From contig OZ245869.1 in assembly GCA_965229355.1 (NCBI GenBank), forward strand, positions 2,542,001 through 2,606,000: DNA of 64,000 nt, given 5' to 3'. Each line of letters starts with the position of its first letter. Positions within the stretch are counted from its first letter, which is position 1. This stretch comes from GCA-2737725 sp965229355. Its GTDB lineage: Bacteria; Pseudomonadota; Alphaproteobacteria; Rhodospirillales; Rhodospirillaceae. Below are positions 34,198-43,724 of the stretch, in pieces. The notes beneath the pieces are model-generated. The model was not told the origin of the DNA, did no database searches, and saw only the letters and a list, made by a program, of their open reading frames with translations. Position numbers and translations under genes: made by a program.

Positions 34198-34677
34198 TTA
34201 GTTGATCGAGCAGGTGGCTTCTGCGCCCGTCAGTTCGTACTTGCCATCATCGACGTTCACTTTTTCAGCAACGCCGTCTTTCACGATGATCGAGAAGCGC
34301 TTGCTGCGTGAACCTAAGCCGAACTTCGAGGCATCCAGTTCCAAGCCCAGGGCTTTGGTGTAATCGCCGTTACCGTCAGCCAGCATCTTGATTTTATCGC
34401 CCACGCCGCGGTCTTTGCCCCAGGCGTCCATTACGAACACGTCGTTCACAGCCATGCAGGCAATGGTGTCGATGCCTGTCGCGCGTACTTTGTCGTAATT
34501 TTTCAAGTAGCTGGGCAGGTGCTGGTTCGAGCAGGTGGGGGTGAAGGCGCCCGGTACAGCGAACAGCACAACCGTTTTGCCTTTGAACAATTCATCAGTC
34601 GTGACTTCGGCCGGGCCGTTGGCCGTCATGATGCGGAATTTGCCTTCAGGCATTTTGTCGCCAGCTTTGATCGCCAT
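34198..34677 (-). CDS. Peroxiredoxin, Prx5 type
   Basis: A 159-residue cytoplasmic thiol peroxidase that reduces hydrogen peroxide and organic hydroperoxides. The peroxidatic cysteine is C49 in GAFTPTCS. A Cys at about residue 156 (EATCSIN) sits where the resolving Cys of atypical two-Cys Prx5 enzymes is found. The family segments VNDVFVMDAWG and GLGSRSKRFS are present. The length is normal. It stands alone, with its own terminator, and begins the set of housekeeping genes that follow the glycan locus. Confidence 0.93.
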   Translation of the reverse strand: MAIKAGDKMPEGKFRIMTANGPAEVTTDELFKGKTVVLFAVPGAFTPTCSNQHLPSYLKNYDKVRATGIDTIACMAVNDVFVMDAWGKDRGVGDKIKMLADGNGDYTKALGLELDASKFGLGSRSKRFSIIVKDGVAEKVNVDDGKYELTGAEATCSIN

Positions 34678-34852
34678 GGTGGAGGTCCCTTTTCAGTATT
34701 GTTAAGTGTCGTATGTGTTGAATATTGGGCTTCGTATATGAGCCGCGAAGCGCGGGCCTAACCTAAGCAGTTAGGAGGCAGATTCCAAACACGAATTACA
34801 CACGGGATGAGTGTGTGAATTTAATGTGATCAGCTTGCGCGAAAACTTGGCC

Positions 34853-35194
34853 TTAGTTCGAATGGCGGCGATTGATTTCGTAATGATCGCCTTTGAAGTC
34901 GCCAAAATGTGACCCCACTTCCGGATGGCCAATCGGCTCTCCGGAATCATCGACCAACAAATTCTGCTGCGAAACGTAAGCCACATAGTGCGTATTCGCG
35001 TTCTCAGCCAAGAGATGATAAAATGGCTGGTCTTTGCTCGGGCGCATATCTTCCGGGATCGAGTTCCACCATTCCTCAGTGTTGTTGAACTGAGGGTCGA
35101 CGTCAAAAATCACGCCGCGGAACGGGAAGAGGCGGTGGCGAACCACTTGGCCAAGCTTAAATTTTGCACTCGTCGACTTCATCGTTTTACTCAT
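34853..35194 (-). CDS. hspQ: Heat shock protein HspQ
   Basis: A 113-residue protein of the HspQ (YccV) family. The characteristic N-terminal KFKLGQVVRHRLFPFRGVIFDVDP is followed by EEWW and QPFYHLLAEN, then YVSQQNL. In E. coli HspQ is a heat-shock protein that binds hemimethylated DNA and acts as a specificity factor for Lon protease. The start could be Met1 (35194) or Met5. A second long frame over the same bases (34771-35106) is discounted because the HspQ homology runs through it. Confidence 0.92.
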   Translation of the reverse strand: MSKTMKSTSAKFKLGQVVRHRLFPFRGVIFDVDPQFNNTEEWWNSIPEDMRPSKDQPFYHLLAENANTHYVAYVSQQNLLVDDSGEPIGHPEVGSHFGDFKGDHYEINRRHSN

Positions 35195-35322
35195 CAGTCA
35201 CGGCTGTCCGCTCCCTTCGGTCAGCCAACCCTTGTGTGGTCAAAGATAAGGGTGGGGTGCAAGGCCGTCCAGGGCATCTAAGATGTTGATATCTAATGCT
35301 ATCTGAGAGGATTGCCTAGAGG

Positions 35323-36696
35323 TTAACCGGCCTTGCCAGTGCTTTCCCCAAGCCAAGCCTCAGCTTCAATCACGGCTGTGCGGTAAAGCTTCAAATTGTA
35401 CGTCAGAAGCCCAATCGCCAGCACGCTTGCAACCCCGCACGTCAGGGCCAGGGAGTAGCGCAGCATCATTTCATCTTTGAAGACAAAATCGGTGACCACT
35501 GCGACTGCGCTAGGCCCGACGGTGAGGCCCAAAAGGCTGAGAACGAAATAATAAAGCGCTGAAATTTGCCCACGCATTTGGTTGGGACAAATCATCATCA
35601 ATGATGCAGCCCCGGTGGCTGTCACCCACGCCCCGCCGACAGAGCCAAAGACCACGACCATGAGCGCTAATTCGGGGGTCGGCATTAAAGGTGCCAGCGG
35701 ATACGGGATCGCCATCAGCAAAATCACGCCATATAGGTTGGCGCGCATGTGGCCGTCTTTGTGGCCCTTTTTGTAGAAACGATCTGAAAGCCATCCGCCC
35801 AGGTTGGCGCCCAGCGGAACGGTGACCAGCATGATAATACCGTAAGCAAAGCTGATCTCGCCGATGGTCCAACTCCATGTGCGAATAAACATGGTCGGCA
35901 GCCACGAGAAGTAGGCGTACCCAAGAATAGTCACGACCGACATGCCGATGAAGTGGCTGGCAAACATTTTCCAGCGTTGTTTCAGAAATTTCACAACTTC
36001 GCTGACGGGAATATCATCGCTTTGCGCACCGGCAACTTTCATTTTGCCGCGGCGATAAGGCTCGCGCACTGTCAGCATCAGCAGCGCCACCAGCAAGCCC
36101 GGAATACCGACGACAAAGAACACGGTTTGCCAGGCGTACATTTGGCCCAAGATCGGCAATGTCACTGGGGGGGCGGCCGCGACGTACTGAATAATCTGAC
36201 CGCCCAAGATCAGCGCCAGTGCAGCGCCCAAGCCAACGCCTGCATTATAAAAGCTGATGGCGCGGCCACGTTTTTCTTTGGGGAAGTAATCGCTGATCAG
36301 GGACAAAGCGCTGGGGGCCAGTGTTGCTTCACCAACGCCAACACCGATGCGCGCCAGAAATAGCGTGGTGTAATTTTTCGCCAAGCCGCATGCGGCGGTC
36401 ATGATGCACCACACTGTGATGCCCCAGCCGATAATGGCGCGGCGGCTACCTTTGTCGGCCCAGCGTCCGATGGGTAAGCCCAGGATCGTGTAGAACAGCG
36501 CAAAGGCAAGCCCGAGAAGCAGGCTCATCTCAGTGTCTGAAATGCCCAAATCGCGCTTAATGGGCCCAACCATCAGCGCCATGATCTGGCGATCAAGAAA
36601 CGCCAGAATGTAGGACAGGGTCAGAACGCCGACCACGTACCAGGCGTATGTGTTAGACGGATACGGTGGGTCCTGGCGCGGATCGGTATTCTGCAT
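35323..36696 (-). CDS. MFS transporter, paralogue 1
   Basis: A 457-residue inner-membrane transporter with about 12 hydrophobic segments. The MFS motif after segment 2 is LPIGRWADKGSRR, and segment 4-5 has RIGVGVGEATLAPSALSLISDYFP, a spinster-like/sugar-acid transporter signature. It lies 14 bases downstream of a strongly similar gene, so the pair is probably one transcript and a tandem duplication. The Tyr-rich N-terminus PPYPSNTYAWYVVGVL is shared with the paralogue. The substrate is unknown. Confidence 0.88.
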   Translation of the reverse strand: MQNTDPRQDPPYPSNTYAWYVVGVLTLSYILAFLDRQIMALMVGPIKRDLGISDTEMSLLLGLAFALFYTILGLPIGRWADKGSRRAIIGWGITVWCIMTAACGLAKNYTTLFLARIGVGVGEATLAPSALSLISDYFPKEKRGRAISFYNAGVGLGAALALILGGQIIQYVAAAPPVTLPILGQMYAWQTVFFVVGIPGLLVALLMLTVREPYRRGKMKVAGAQSDDIPVSEVVKFLKQRWKMFASHFIGMSVVTILGYAYFSWLPTMFIRTWSWTIGEISFAYGIIMLVTVPLGANLGGWLSDRFYKKGHKDGHMRANLYGVILLMAIPYPLAPLMPTPELALMVVVFGSVGGAWVTATGAASLMMICPNQMRGQISALYYFVLSLLGLTVGPSAVAVVTDFVFKDEMMLRYSLALTCGVASVLAIGLLTYNLKLYRTAVIEAEAWLGESTGKAG

Positions 36697-36710
36697 AAAT
36701 GCCCCTTCAG

Positions 36711-38069
36711 TTATTGCGGGGCGATCATGCGCTCCGTTTCTTCAACAGTGCCACGGTAGTGCTTCAGGTTGAAGAACAAAACCCAAGACACGATGCCGCC
36801 TGCAACCGCGCTGACAATCGCCAGCGATGACCCAACCGCAGCGGGTGTACCAAACACTTTATCGGTCAACAGCGCAACCGAGAGTGGGCCAAAGCCCAAG
36901 CCAATAGCGCTGATGACGAACCAATAGATCGCTGTGATCTGGCCGCGCATGTTGTTGGGGGCAATCATCATCAAAGCGGCAGGGCCGGCTGCGGTCGGCA
37001 TGCCCGAGCCGATTGAGTGCAAAATCATCAATGCCATCGCGATACCTGCGTGGGGCACCAACGGCACGATGATGGCGATGGGAACCAAGATCAACGTGCC
37101 ATATAAGGCCGCGCGCATGTGGCCATCTTTTTGACCGGACTTATAAAGCTTATCGCCGATCAAGCCTGCGACGGTGACGCCAATGGGGCCGCCCAACCCT
37201 AAGATCAGCCCGTACCAGAAGCTGATCTCACCCACAGTCCAGCCGTGTTGACGAATGAAAACTGATGGCAACCAGAACACATATGCGTTGCCGATGAAGG
37301 TCATCACCGACAGGCCTAAGAAGTGCGAGCCAAAGGTGCGCCAACGCGCAGCAAGGTATGCGACAACCTCGCGGAAGGGTACCGCTTCGGCTTTTTGCCC
37401 GATCATTTGATCGCGGCGGAAAGGCTCGGCTACCGTCATCATCAACAACGCCACGACAAGGCCGGGCGCGCCAATGGCGAAGAAGACCACCTGCCACGGA
37501 AACACTTCGCCGACGAGCGGCAGTGTGGTCATGCCGCCTTTGGAAATTGTTTCAATCACGCGGCCACCTAAAATCATAGCGCCGCCAGCACCGATGCCTA
37601 AACCCCATGCATATACGCTGTAGGCTAACCCGCGCTTGCCGCGTGGGAAGTAGTCAGACAGAATCGAAGTCGCGCACGGTTGCAGTGTGGCTTCGCCGAC
37701 GCCAACGCCGACGCGGGCAAAAAACAATGTTGTAAAGTTTTTCGCCAAGCCGCAGGCCGCCGTCATGACGCTCCAGACGCCAATACCAAGGGCGACGATG
37801 GTGCGGCGACTTTTCTGGTCCGCCAAGCGCCCAATAGGAATCCCCAGCACTGTGTAGAAGATCGCGAAGGCTAAACCCAAGACAAGGCTCATTTGCGTGT
37901 CGGTGATATTCAAGTCGCGCTTAATGGGTTCGACCATCAGCGTCAGAATAAAGCGATCGAGATACGCAAACACATAAGCCAGCATTAAAATAATGACGAC
38001 GTACCAGGCGTATCCGGCCGATGGGTATGGCGGCTCAGATGTTGATGTCCGTGGCGTGGTCTGGCTCAT
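36711..38069 (-). CDS. MFS transporter, paralogue 2
   Basis: A 452-residue transporter paralogous to the gene at 35323. It shares YAWYVVIILMLAYVFAYLDR, IPIGRLADQKSRR and RVGVGVGEATLQPCATSILSDYFP. About 12 membrane segments are present. It is the first gene of the pair; the 195-base gap to the divergent sensor kinase gene at 38265 must hold both promoters. Spinster-like MFS proteins carry lipids, sugar acids or aromatic acids; none can be selected here. Confidence 0.88.
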   Translation of the reverse strand: MSQTTPRTSTSEPPYPSAGYAWYVVIILMLAYVFAYLDRFILTLMVEPIKRDLNITDTQMSLVLGLAFAIFYTVLGIPIGRLADQKSRRTIVALGIGVWSVMTAACGLAKNFTTLFFARVGVGVGEATLQPCATSILSDYFPRGKRGLAYSVYAWGLGIGAGGAMILGGRVIETISKGGMTTLPLVGEVFPWQVVFFAIGAPGLVVALLMMTVAEPFRRDQMIGQKAEAVPFREVVAYLAARWRTFGSHFLGLSVMTFIGNAYVFWLPSVFIRQHGWTVGEISFWYGLILGLGGPIGVTVAGLIGDKLYKSGQKDGHMRAALYGTLILVPIAIIVPLVPHAGIAMALMILHSIGSGMPTAAGPAALMMIAPNNMRGQITAIYWFVISAIGLGFGPLSVALLTDKVFGTPAAVGSSLAIVSAVAGGIVSWVLFFNLKHYRGTVEETERMIAPQ

Positions 38070-38264
38070 GTTGATGCTATCCCCTTGAATTCCCCGGCTG
38101 GTTCAAAGCTTGATCGCCAGCCTCTCTCGCGGGCGGCACTGTAGCCCGTGCCATCTCTGTGGTGGAAGCTTGGGATAGACCACGGCATAGTATCTTCTGT
38201 GGGAATGACCATTTTTGGTCATGAGGGTTTGGGGTCGTAACGACTTTCGATCACGTGGGGGGCA

Positions 38265-40340
38265 ATGTTAAAGGCTGCCGAGGGGCTCCGGTCTAGTCTG
38301 GTTGCGCTTATTGGCTTAAGCGCGTTTCATATTATTGATAGTCGCAAACAAACTTTAACCCGCGCGCATGAAGATGCACTGCAATTGGTGCGCACACTCG
38401 AGGCGGGCGTTTCGGCGACATTGCAGTCTGCTGAAATTGCAGCTGATGTTATTATCGGATCAGCGCGCGGCCTGCATGAATCGCGACCCGAGCGAGCGGG
38501 TGAAGTTCCGCCGGGTTTCGTCCGCATGGCGCAAGATTGGCCGTTTATCCAAACGCTTGGCTTCATCAATGCGGATGGTCGAATGATCCATTCGATGCTC
38601 CGCAGTAAGGAAGGGCGGCTTCAGAACAATACTCTTTTCGGCGATATCGATTTTTCAATCCGGCCAACATTTACGTCGCATCGTGATGCGACGCAGCGGT
38701 CTGATCAGATCTATATCAGCGAAATGAAATCTGGTTTGGTCTCGAATTCGCCCATTATTGTGATGACGAAAGGCGCTTGGAGTGAGGATGCACAATTCCT
38801 TGGCGTTTCCTCGGTCGCTATTCGGAAATCGGCGCTGGAAGATATCTTCAAGAATGCAACGCCAGTAACAGACGGCGCTGTGACACTGTTCCGCAATGAT
38901 GGCTTGTTGTTGTTCGCGTCGGAGGGAACGACATTGGAAGTCGGAACAATTTACAATGAATCGCGCCTGATGCGGACGGCGGTTTTTGAATCGCACGAAG
39001 GTGCCTATCTGGCGCGCACGGCCGAGGATGGGAAAGAACGCATTTTCGCTTTCCGCATTTCACCGCGATATAATTTCGTCGTCGTTGTTGCAGTCCCACT
39101 GAGCAGCGTACTGGCCGATTGGCGTCGATCGACCATGGTATTGATTTTGGGCTGTTTGCTCAGTGCGATTGTGATCGTAGCACTATTGGCGTCGTTGATC
39201 CGGCGCTATCGCGTCAACAATAAAGTGCAAGAAGCGCTGCATGAAAGTGAAATTCGCTTAAAGGACATGGTTGAGTGCTCGTCTGACTATCAGTGGGAAA
39301 CCAATATGGATGGCGTGGTGATGTTCTTCCATGGCCAGGGCAGCGAGAAATTTCCGGACATTGTTGGCAAGAATATCGCTGAAATTTTTGCGCCCAGTTC
39401 CGAACCACATGATCTGACCGAGTTAATCAAACGCCGCAAGGCGCATCTGCCCGTACGCAACTTAACTGTTCCTGCGCGCGGTCGCGACGGCGAGGTGCGG
39501 TGGGTGCGCAACAGTGCAAACCCAATGTTCGATGCGCGCGGTAACTTTAAAGGCTATCGTGGTATCGGTGCGGATGTGACCGAGGTGCGCCAGCAACGTA
39601 AAATTATCGAAGCCAAGCGTAAGGACGAAGCCTTGGGCCGCCTGACCAGCGGCTTGGCGCACGAAATCAACAATCTGTTGCAACCGATTCTGATTTATTC
39701 CGATTCCAGCACAGCAAACAAAAAAGGTGATGCTGCGTCTTCGTTCTCGCGCATTCGGAAGGCAGCTGAGAGTGCGTCTGAGATCGTCAAGAACGTCTTA
39801 TCGTTCGCACGCGAAAGCCCGCCGCGCAAAGAGCATGTGGAGCTGACCCAGGCCGTGCGCGATACTGTTGATGTGATGTCGGTGCTGATCCCAGATAATA
39901 TCAGTATTGCTTTCGATTTGCCGCAAGACCCGCTCTATGTCTGGGTGGATCGCACAGGCTTTACGCAAGCGTTGACCAATCTGTTAAACAACAGCATTGA
40001 AGCCATTAGCAGCAGTGATACAGGCCAAGGGCATATCAGAATATCAGCCGATAATATTTATACCGATGACAAGCGTCTGGGTTTGCGCGTGGGGCATTAC
40101 TGTGTCCTCAGTGTCGAGGATGACGGGCCGGGCATTCCCACCAGCAGCTTTGAAAAAGTGTTCGACCCATTCTTCACAACGAAGTCACAAGCCGAAGGCA
40201 CGGGGCTTGGGTTGTCGGTGGTCGCGGGCCTGACAAAAAGCTGGGGCGGTGCGGTGGATGTCCACAGCATCCCAGAGCAAAAAACCATTTTCTCAATGTA
40301 TCTGCCGTTGGCCGAACAGCAACTGCAAGCCGCGCAGTAA
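38265..40340 (+). CDS. Membrane sensor histidine kinase with extracytoplasmic sensor and PAS domain
   Basis: A 691-residue kinase. An N-terminal hydrophobic stretch (about residues 7-24) and a second one (about 286-311) bracket a roughly 260-residue cache-like periplasmic sensor. A PAS domain (about 325-445, ending YRGIGADVTEVR) follows, then HisKA with the phosphorylated His in GLAHEINNLLQP (about residue 465). The ATPase domain has NNSIEAI, EDDGPGI and GTGLGLSVV. The same HEINNLLQP motif occurs in the kinase at 46815. No receiver gene is adjacent. The gene is divergent from the MFS pair and ends against a convergent methyltransferase gene. Confidence 0.9.
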   Translation: MLKAAEGLRSSLVALIGLSAFHIIDSRKQTLTRAHEDALQLVRTLEAGVSATLQSAEIAADVIIGSARGLHESRPERAGEVPPGFVRMAQDWPFIQTLGFINADGRMIHSMLRSKEGRLQNNTLFGDIDFSIRPTFTSHRDATQRSDQIYISEMKSGLVSNSPIIVMTKGAWSEDAQFLGVSSVAIRKSALEDIFKNATPVTDGAVTLFRNDGLLLFASEGTTLEVGTIYNESRLMRTAVFESHEGAYLARTAEDGKERIFAFRISPRYNFVVVVAVPLSSVLADWRRSTMVLILGCLLSAIVIVALLASLIRRYRVNNKVQEALHESEIRLKDMVECSSDYQWETNMDGVVMFFHGQGSEKFPDIVGKNIAEIFAPSSEPHDLTELIKRRKAHLPVRNLTVPARGRDGEVRWVRNSANPMFDARGNFKGYRGIGADVTEVRQQRKIIEAKRKDEALGRLTSGLAHEINNLLQPILIYSDSSTANKKGDAASSFSRIRKAAESASEIVKNVLSFARESPPRKEHVELTQAVRDTVDVMSVLIPDNISIAFDLPQDPLYVWVDRTGFTQALTNLLNNSIEAISSSDTGQGHIRISADNIYTDDKRLGLRVGHYCVLSVEDDGPGIPTSSFEKVFDPFFTTKSQAEGTGLGLSVVAGLTKSWGGAVDVHSIPEQKTIFSMYLPLAEQQLQAAQ

Positions 40341-41492
40341 TTATGCTTTGACAGCGCCTGTAAAGAAATAGCGCCCGCCACTGCGGGTCGCATTCGGGTC
40401 GGTATTGTTCTGTTGAAAAAACAAGCTTGGCGCATAAGCCCTGAACGTATTGGATTTTTGGAATCCAGCTTCGGCATACATGTCTTCAAGGGGCAGGGCA
40501 TATGCCGTCAGCATGAAGGGCTCGTTATTGCAGGTGGCGTCCCAGTCTCGCAGTGAAGCCTGGTAGGCATCCATTTCATCAAATTGGGGCGCATCACAAT
40601 GCAGCATCACGCCGCCGGGTTTCAGGAGGCGGTGGCACTCACGGAAAATATTCGGCAGTGCGGCTCGGGATGTTTCGTGCAACAAAATGCGCGAGACCAC
40701 GATGTCAAACGAAGCGTTTTCAAACGTTGTCGCCTCAGCATTCATTTGATGAAAATGTGCCGTCACTCCTAACGCATTCGCACGGGCGTGGGCATAACGC
40801 AAGCAAGGTGCGGCGCAATCTATGCCATGCACTTCAGCATTCGGGAACGCTTGCGCATAAGGCAGTGTGTTGTTCCCAATCGTGCAGCCTAAATCGAGAA
40901 TGCGTTTGGGCTTTAAGTCGGGGAAGCGCTGCTTAATCCATGCGGCTAATGTCACGCCCGGGTCGTCGTTGTGCGGGCCTTGGCTTCCCATGTTGTGCAC
41001 GGAAATCGTGCGGTCATACTGCGCGCCTGCAGCAACATCATGCTGCGTATATTCCGTGTGATAACCGCCGGGTTTGCGGTGAATATCTAGCTCTGACAGG
41101 TAGCTTGGAATCCGAAGTGCTGGATTTAAAGATAGCGACCCCTGCCCCGACGACTTTTCGGCTTTCGCAGTTAAGTCATCGATTTGCCGCTCAATCATCG
41201 CGCCACTCACCGCATACATGCGGTCTTGGTTGTCGGTCCGAAGGCGATACCAGAATTGATTGGTAGCCACTTTCCGCATGTCCTTCGCAATTTCGCGCGC
41301 TGTGGGCTCGCGCTGATGTGCGGCGACGAACGCGGGCCTTACGTCGCGCTCGAAGATCGCGCGCAGTTTGGGACGCAGTTGTGTTTCTAATTTTATCGAT
41401 AGCGCGCGTGTAAAATTTTCTTGCGCCAACTCATCGTGATTGGGGCGCGGCATCACGGCGTGTTCGTGAATCACAGGCATGGGCAACTCCAT
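40341..41492 (-). CDS. Class I SAM-dependent methyltransferase with N-terminal extension
   Basis: A 383-residue protein. The C-terminal half is a Rossmann methyltransferase with motif I RILDLGCTIGNNTLPYA (about residue 190), the acidic end of strand 2 in VHGIDCAAP, and FDIVVSRILLHE / LLKPGGVMLH. The first about 180 residues are mostly helical and match nothing I recognise. Its stop codon touches the stop of the convergent kinase gene, with no intergenic base. The substrate is unknown; no pathway neighbour helps. Confidence 0.82.
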   Translation of the reverse strand: MELPMPVIHEHAVMPRPNHDELAQENFTRALSIKLETQLRPKLRAIFERDVRPAFVAAHQREPTAREIAKDMRKVATNQFWYRLRTDNQDRMYAVSGAMIERQIDDLTAKAEKSSGQGSLSLNPALRIPSYLSELDIHRKPGGYHTEYTQHDVAAGAQYDRTISVHNMGSQGPHNDDPGVTLAAWIKQRFPDLKPKRILDLGCTIGNNTLPYAQAFPNAEVHGIDCAAPCLRYAHARANALGVTAHFHQMNAEATTFENASFDIVVSRILLHETSRAALPNIFRECHRLLKPGGVMLHCDAPQFDEMDAYQASLRDWDATCNNEPFMLTAYALPLEDMYAEAGFQKSNTFRAYAPSLFFQQNNTDPNATRSGGRYFFTGAVKA

Positions 41493-41686
41493 CGCGAGCG
41501 TGAAGGACAGCCAACCCCACGATCATGCCTCAAACGCGGGGCCAGCCTTATGCCCGAAAACCGGGATAGTCGCGTGATAACCATTGAGCATCGCCATAAG
41601 CCTGACCTAACCTATAGCCTCTGGGGATATGCCGGGCCTTCGTTCCGGTCTTTTTATCAATGCTGTTTGCTTCGGGGGAGGCGGTC

Positions 41687-43066
41687 GTGTTGCAGGCCAT
41701 CACAGATTTTTTCAAAGTGAATGAAGCGGAAGAGGCTGCGTCGGACGACAATCCGCTCGCACCCACGCGTGAAGAACACAAACAACCCGCAGGGCCCATG
41801 TTGGCGCTGGCCTTCGGTTGGGGCTTTTTGATTACGGGTTTGTTGGCCGGCGGCCAGTTGGCTGCTGGTGTTCCGTTTTGGCCAGGCCTGATCGAAGCCG
41901 CGTTCTGGGGAAACCTCGTCAACTTTGGGGTGGGCTCATTGCTGGGTTACATGGGCTACAAGACGGCCTGCAATTCCGGCCTTTTGTATCGCTATGCGTA
42001 TGGCCGCATCGGCGTGTATCTGCCGGTGATTTTCCTCGCCATTCTGACAACGGGTTGGCAAGGCATTGTTGTTGGTGCGTTTGGCTTTGCGTGGGTGCAG
42101 GGCATTGTTGTGGGTCTGTTTGGCCAAGCCCAATACGCTGGTGCCGCAGGCTTTGATTCGATCTGGTTTTATATCTTCTCCCTCGGTGCAGGCATTCTTT
42201 ATACCGGCACCACATACGCAGGCGTGAAGGGGATTCAAAAAATCAGCGTGCCATCTGTCGTGATCTTGGTGTTGGTCGGTATTTACGCCGCCTACATCAG
42301 TATCGATCAAGCGGGCGGTTGGGCCGCATTCCTGGAATTGGCGAATAAGCGCGCGGCTGAAAATCCGATTTCGATGATCACCGCGATTAATATTGTCATC
42401 GGCACCTGGATCGTCGGTGCGGTTGTGATGCCGGAGTACACGCGCTTTGCCAAATCTGCGTGGGTGGCGATTGCCATTCCATTCGTGGTGTTGATCATCT
42501 CGCAGTTTTTCTTGCAGATCATCGGCGCGGTGGGTGCGACCGCTTCGGGTTCGGCTGATTTCACAGACTATATGAGTATTGCAAAGCAAGGCTTGGTCAT
42601 TGGTGGTTTGGGCCTGATTGGTATGAGTCTCGCCTTGTGGACCACGGGCGATGCCAATTTGTATCTGCCCGTGATTCAGACCGCATCAACGTTCCATCTG
42701 CGTACAAAGGCGATGGTGTTGTTCTGGGGTGTGCTGGGTACGATCTTCGGGCTTGGTATTTACCAGCACTTTTTCGATTGGATTAATTTGATCGCGAACC
42801 TTGTGCCGCCATTGGTAGGGCCTTTGATTGTCGACTACTATGTCGTCCATCGCACGAAGTACGATACCGCCGATCTAAATCGCTTACCTGTTTGGAATCC
42901 GGCTGCAGTGATTGCGTACTTAGTTGGCGCTGTCAGCACATTCTACACGCCGGAATGGACTGTTCCTGCGCTGTATGGCCTGATTGTTTCAATGGTTGCT
43001 TACACGATTGTCTATTATGCGGCATCGATGGTTGGGATTAAGATGGGCTATAAACGCGCTGCATAG
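41687..43066 (+). CDS. NCS1-family nucleobase/cation permease (CodB-like)
   Basis: A 459-residue inner-membrane transporter with about 12 hydrophobic segments, resembling cytosine/purine/hydantoin permeases. LIEAAFWGNLVNFGVGSLLGYMGYKTACNSGLLYRYAYG near segments 2-3 is the family region. GTG 41687 is chosen as start because GGGGGAGG lies five bases upstream; an in-frame ATG at 41660 has no such site. The soluble N-terminus (residues about 1-35) is acidic. A membrane-protein gene follows after 18 bases. No nucleobase-catabolism gene is nearby. Confidence 0.87.
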   Translation: MLQAITDFFKVNEAEEAASDDNPLAPTREEHKQPAGPMLALAFGWGFLITGLLAGGQLAAGVPFWPGLIEAAFWGNLVNFGVGSLLGYMGYKTACNSGLLYRYAYGRIGVYLPVIFLAILTTGWQGIVVGAFGFAWVQGIVVGLFGQAQYAGAAGFDSIWFYIFSLGAGILYTGTTYAGVKGIQKISVPSVVILVLVGIYAAYISIDQAGGWAAFLELANKRAAENPISMITAINIVIGTWIVGAVVMPEYTRFAKSAWVAIAIPFVVLIISQFFLQIIGAVGATASGSADFTDYMSIAKQGLVIGGLGLIGMSLALWTTGDANLYLPVIQTASTFHLRTKAMVLFWGVLGTIFGLGIYQHFFDWINLIANLVPPLVGPLIVDYYVVHRTKYDTADLNRLPVWNPAAVIAYLVGAVSTFYTPEWTVPALYGLIVSMVAYTIVYYAASMVGIKMGYKRAA

Positions 43067-43084
43067 GTTAGCCTATAGGGTAGA

Positions 43085-43723
43085 ATGTCAGATCAAGTTA
43101 CAGTTGTTGAGAGCGTGCCTGGAGAACAACTCCAGGCCGTAAGTGAAACGGAAAACGGCAATACGAAAGTATTGCCGTTTTTTTCCGTTTCGGTGCCGAA
43201 GCTGATTGTAATGTCGATTGTGACGTTCGGGTTTTATGGTTCGCTGTATTGGCACTTTAAGCAATGGCGTGCCTACGCCGATGCCACGGGTGAAAACGTT
43301 TCGCCCAAATGGCGCGCGATTTTCGCACCGCTCTTTTATTATAGTCTGCTGAATAAAGTCTCTGTATCGGCCAAGGCGCACAGCATGTCTTTTCGCTGGC
43401 CGCCGATTTTACTCGCGGCGGCATGGATCGTCTGGGCTGTGGGGTCGTACCAGTTACCTGATGAAACGTGGTTTTTGGATCTGGCCATGGTTTTGTTATT
43501 TGTACCCCCGCAGCTTGCGATCAATCAGATCAACCGGCAGATTGATCCTGCTGCAGACCGCAATGAGAGCTTCTCAACGTTAAATAAAATCTGGATTGTG
43601 ATTGGCGCGGCTGTGTTGGTGGTTTTAATATATGATACTTTTTTCCCGCATGACTTAGGGCTGTTTGAAGGCCCTGCGCCTAGCGAACAGCCGATTGATG
43701 AGACAGAAGGAACAGTGGGGTAA
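43085..43723 (+). CDS. Membrane protein of unknown function (DUF4234-like)
   Basis: A 212-residue protein. FFSVSVPKLIVMSIVTFGFYGSLYWHFKQWR (residues about 34-64) matches a widespread bacterial family in which this motif precedes the first helix. Hydrophobic segments lie at about residues 39-56, 100-118, 128-145 and 168-186. The first 33 residues are hydrophilic and lack clear homology. Codons 20-36 coincide with an exceptionally strong hairpin followed by a T run (43144-43190). It starts 18 bases after the permease gene and ends 1 base before the next, so all three may be co-transcribed. The function is unknown. Confidence 0.7.
   Translation: MSDQVTVVESVPGEQLQAVSETENGNTKVLPFFSVSVPKLIVMSIVTFGFYGSLYWHFKQWRAYADATGENVSPKWRAIFAPLFYYSLLNKVSVSAKAHSMSFRWPPILLAAAWIVWAVGSYQLPDETWFLDLAMVLLFVPPQLAINQINRQIDPAADRNESFSTLNKIWIVIGAAVLVVLIYDTFFPHDLGLFEGPAPSEQPIDETEGTVG
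43144..43190 (+). terminator. Terminator-like hairpin inside a coding sequence
   Basis: A perfect 13-bp stem (43151-43163 with 43168-43180) has a GAAA tetraloop and runs into TTTTTTT. It is extended by an outer pairing GAAACGGA (43144-43151) with TCCGTTTC (43183-43190). By structure alone it is an ideal intrinsic terminator, yet it lies in codons 20-36 of the membrane-protein gene. It may be an attenuator, or may mark the true end of the permease transcript. Confidence 0.75.
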
Positions 43724-43724
43724 C

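Noticed and set aside
34771..35106. 111-residue frame overlapping hspQ on the same strand
   Set aside because: It is Arg/Ser/Thr-rich shadow sequence; the hspQ frame carries full family homology.
38070..38264. Possible CtrA boxes (TTAA-N7-TTAA) here and elsewhere in the window
   Set aside because: I looked because of chpT but saw no properly spaced pair in the intergenic regions inspected.
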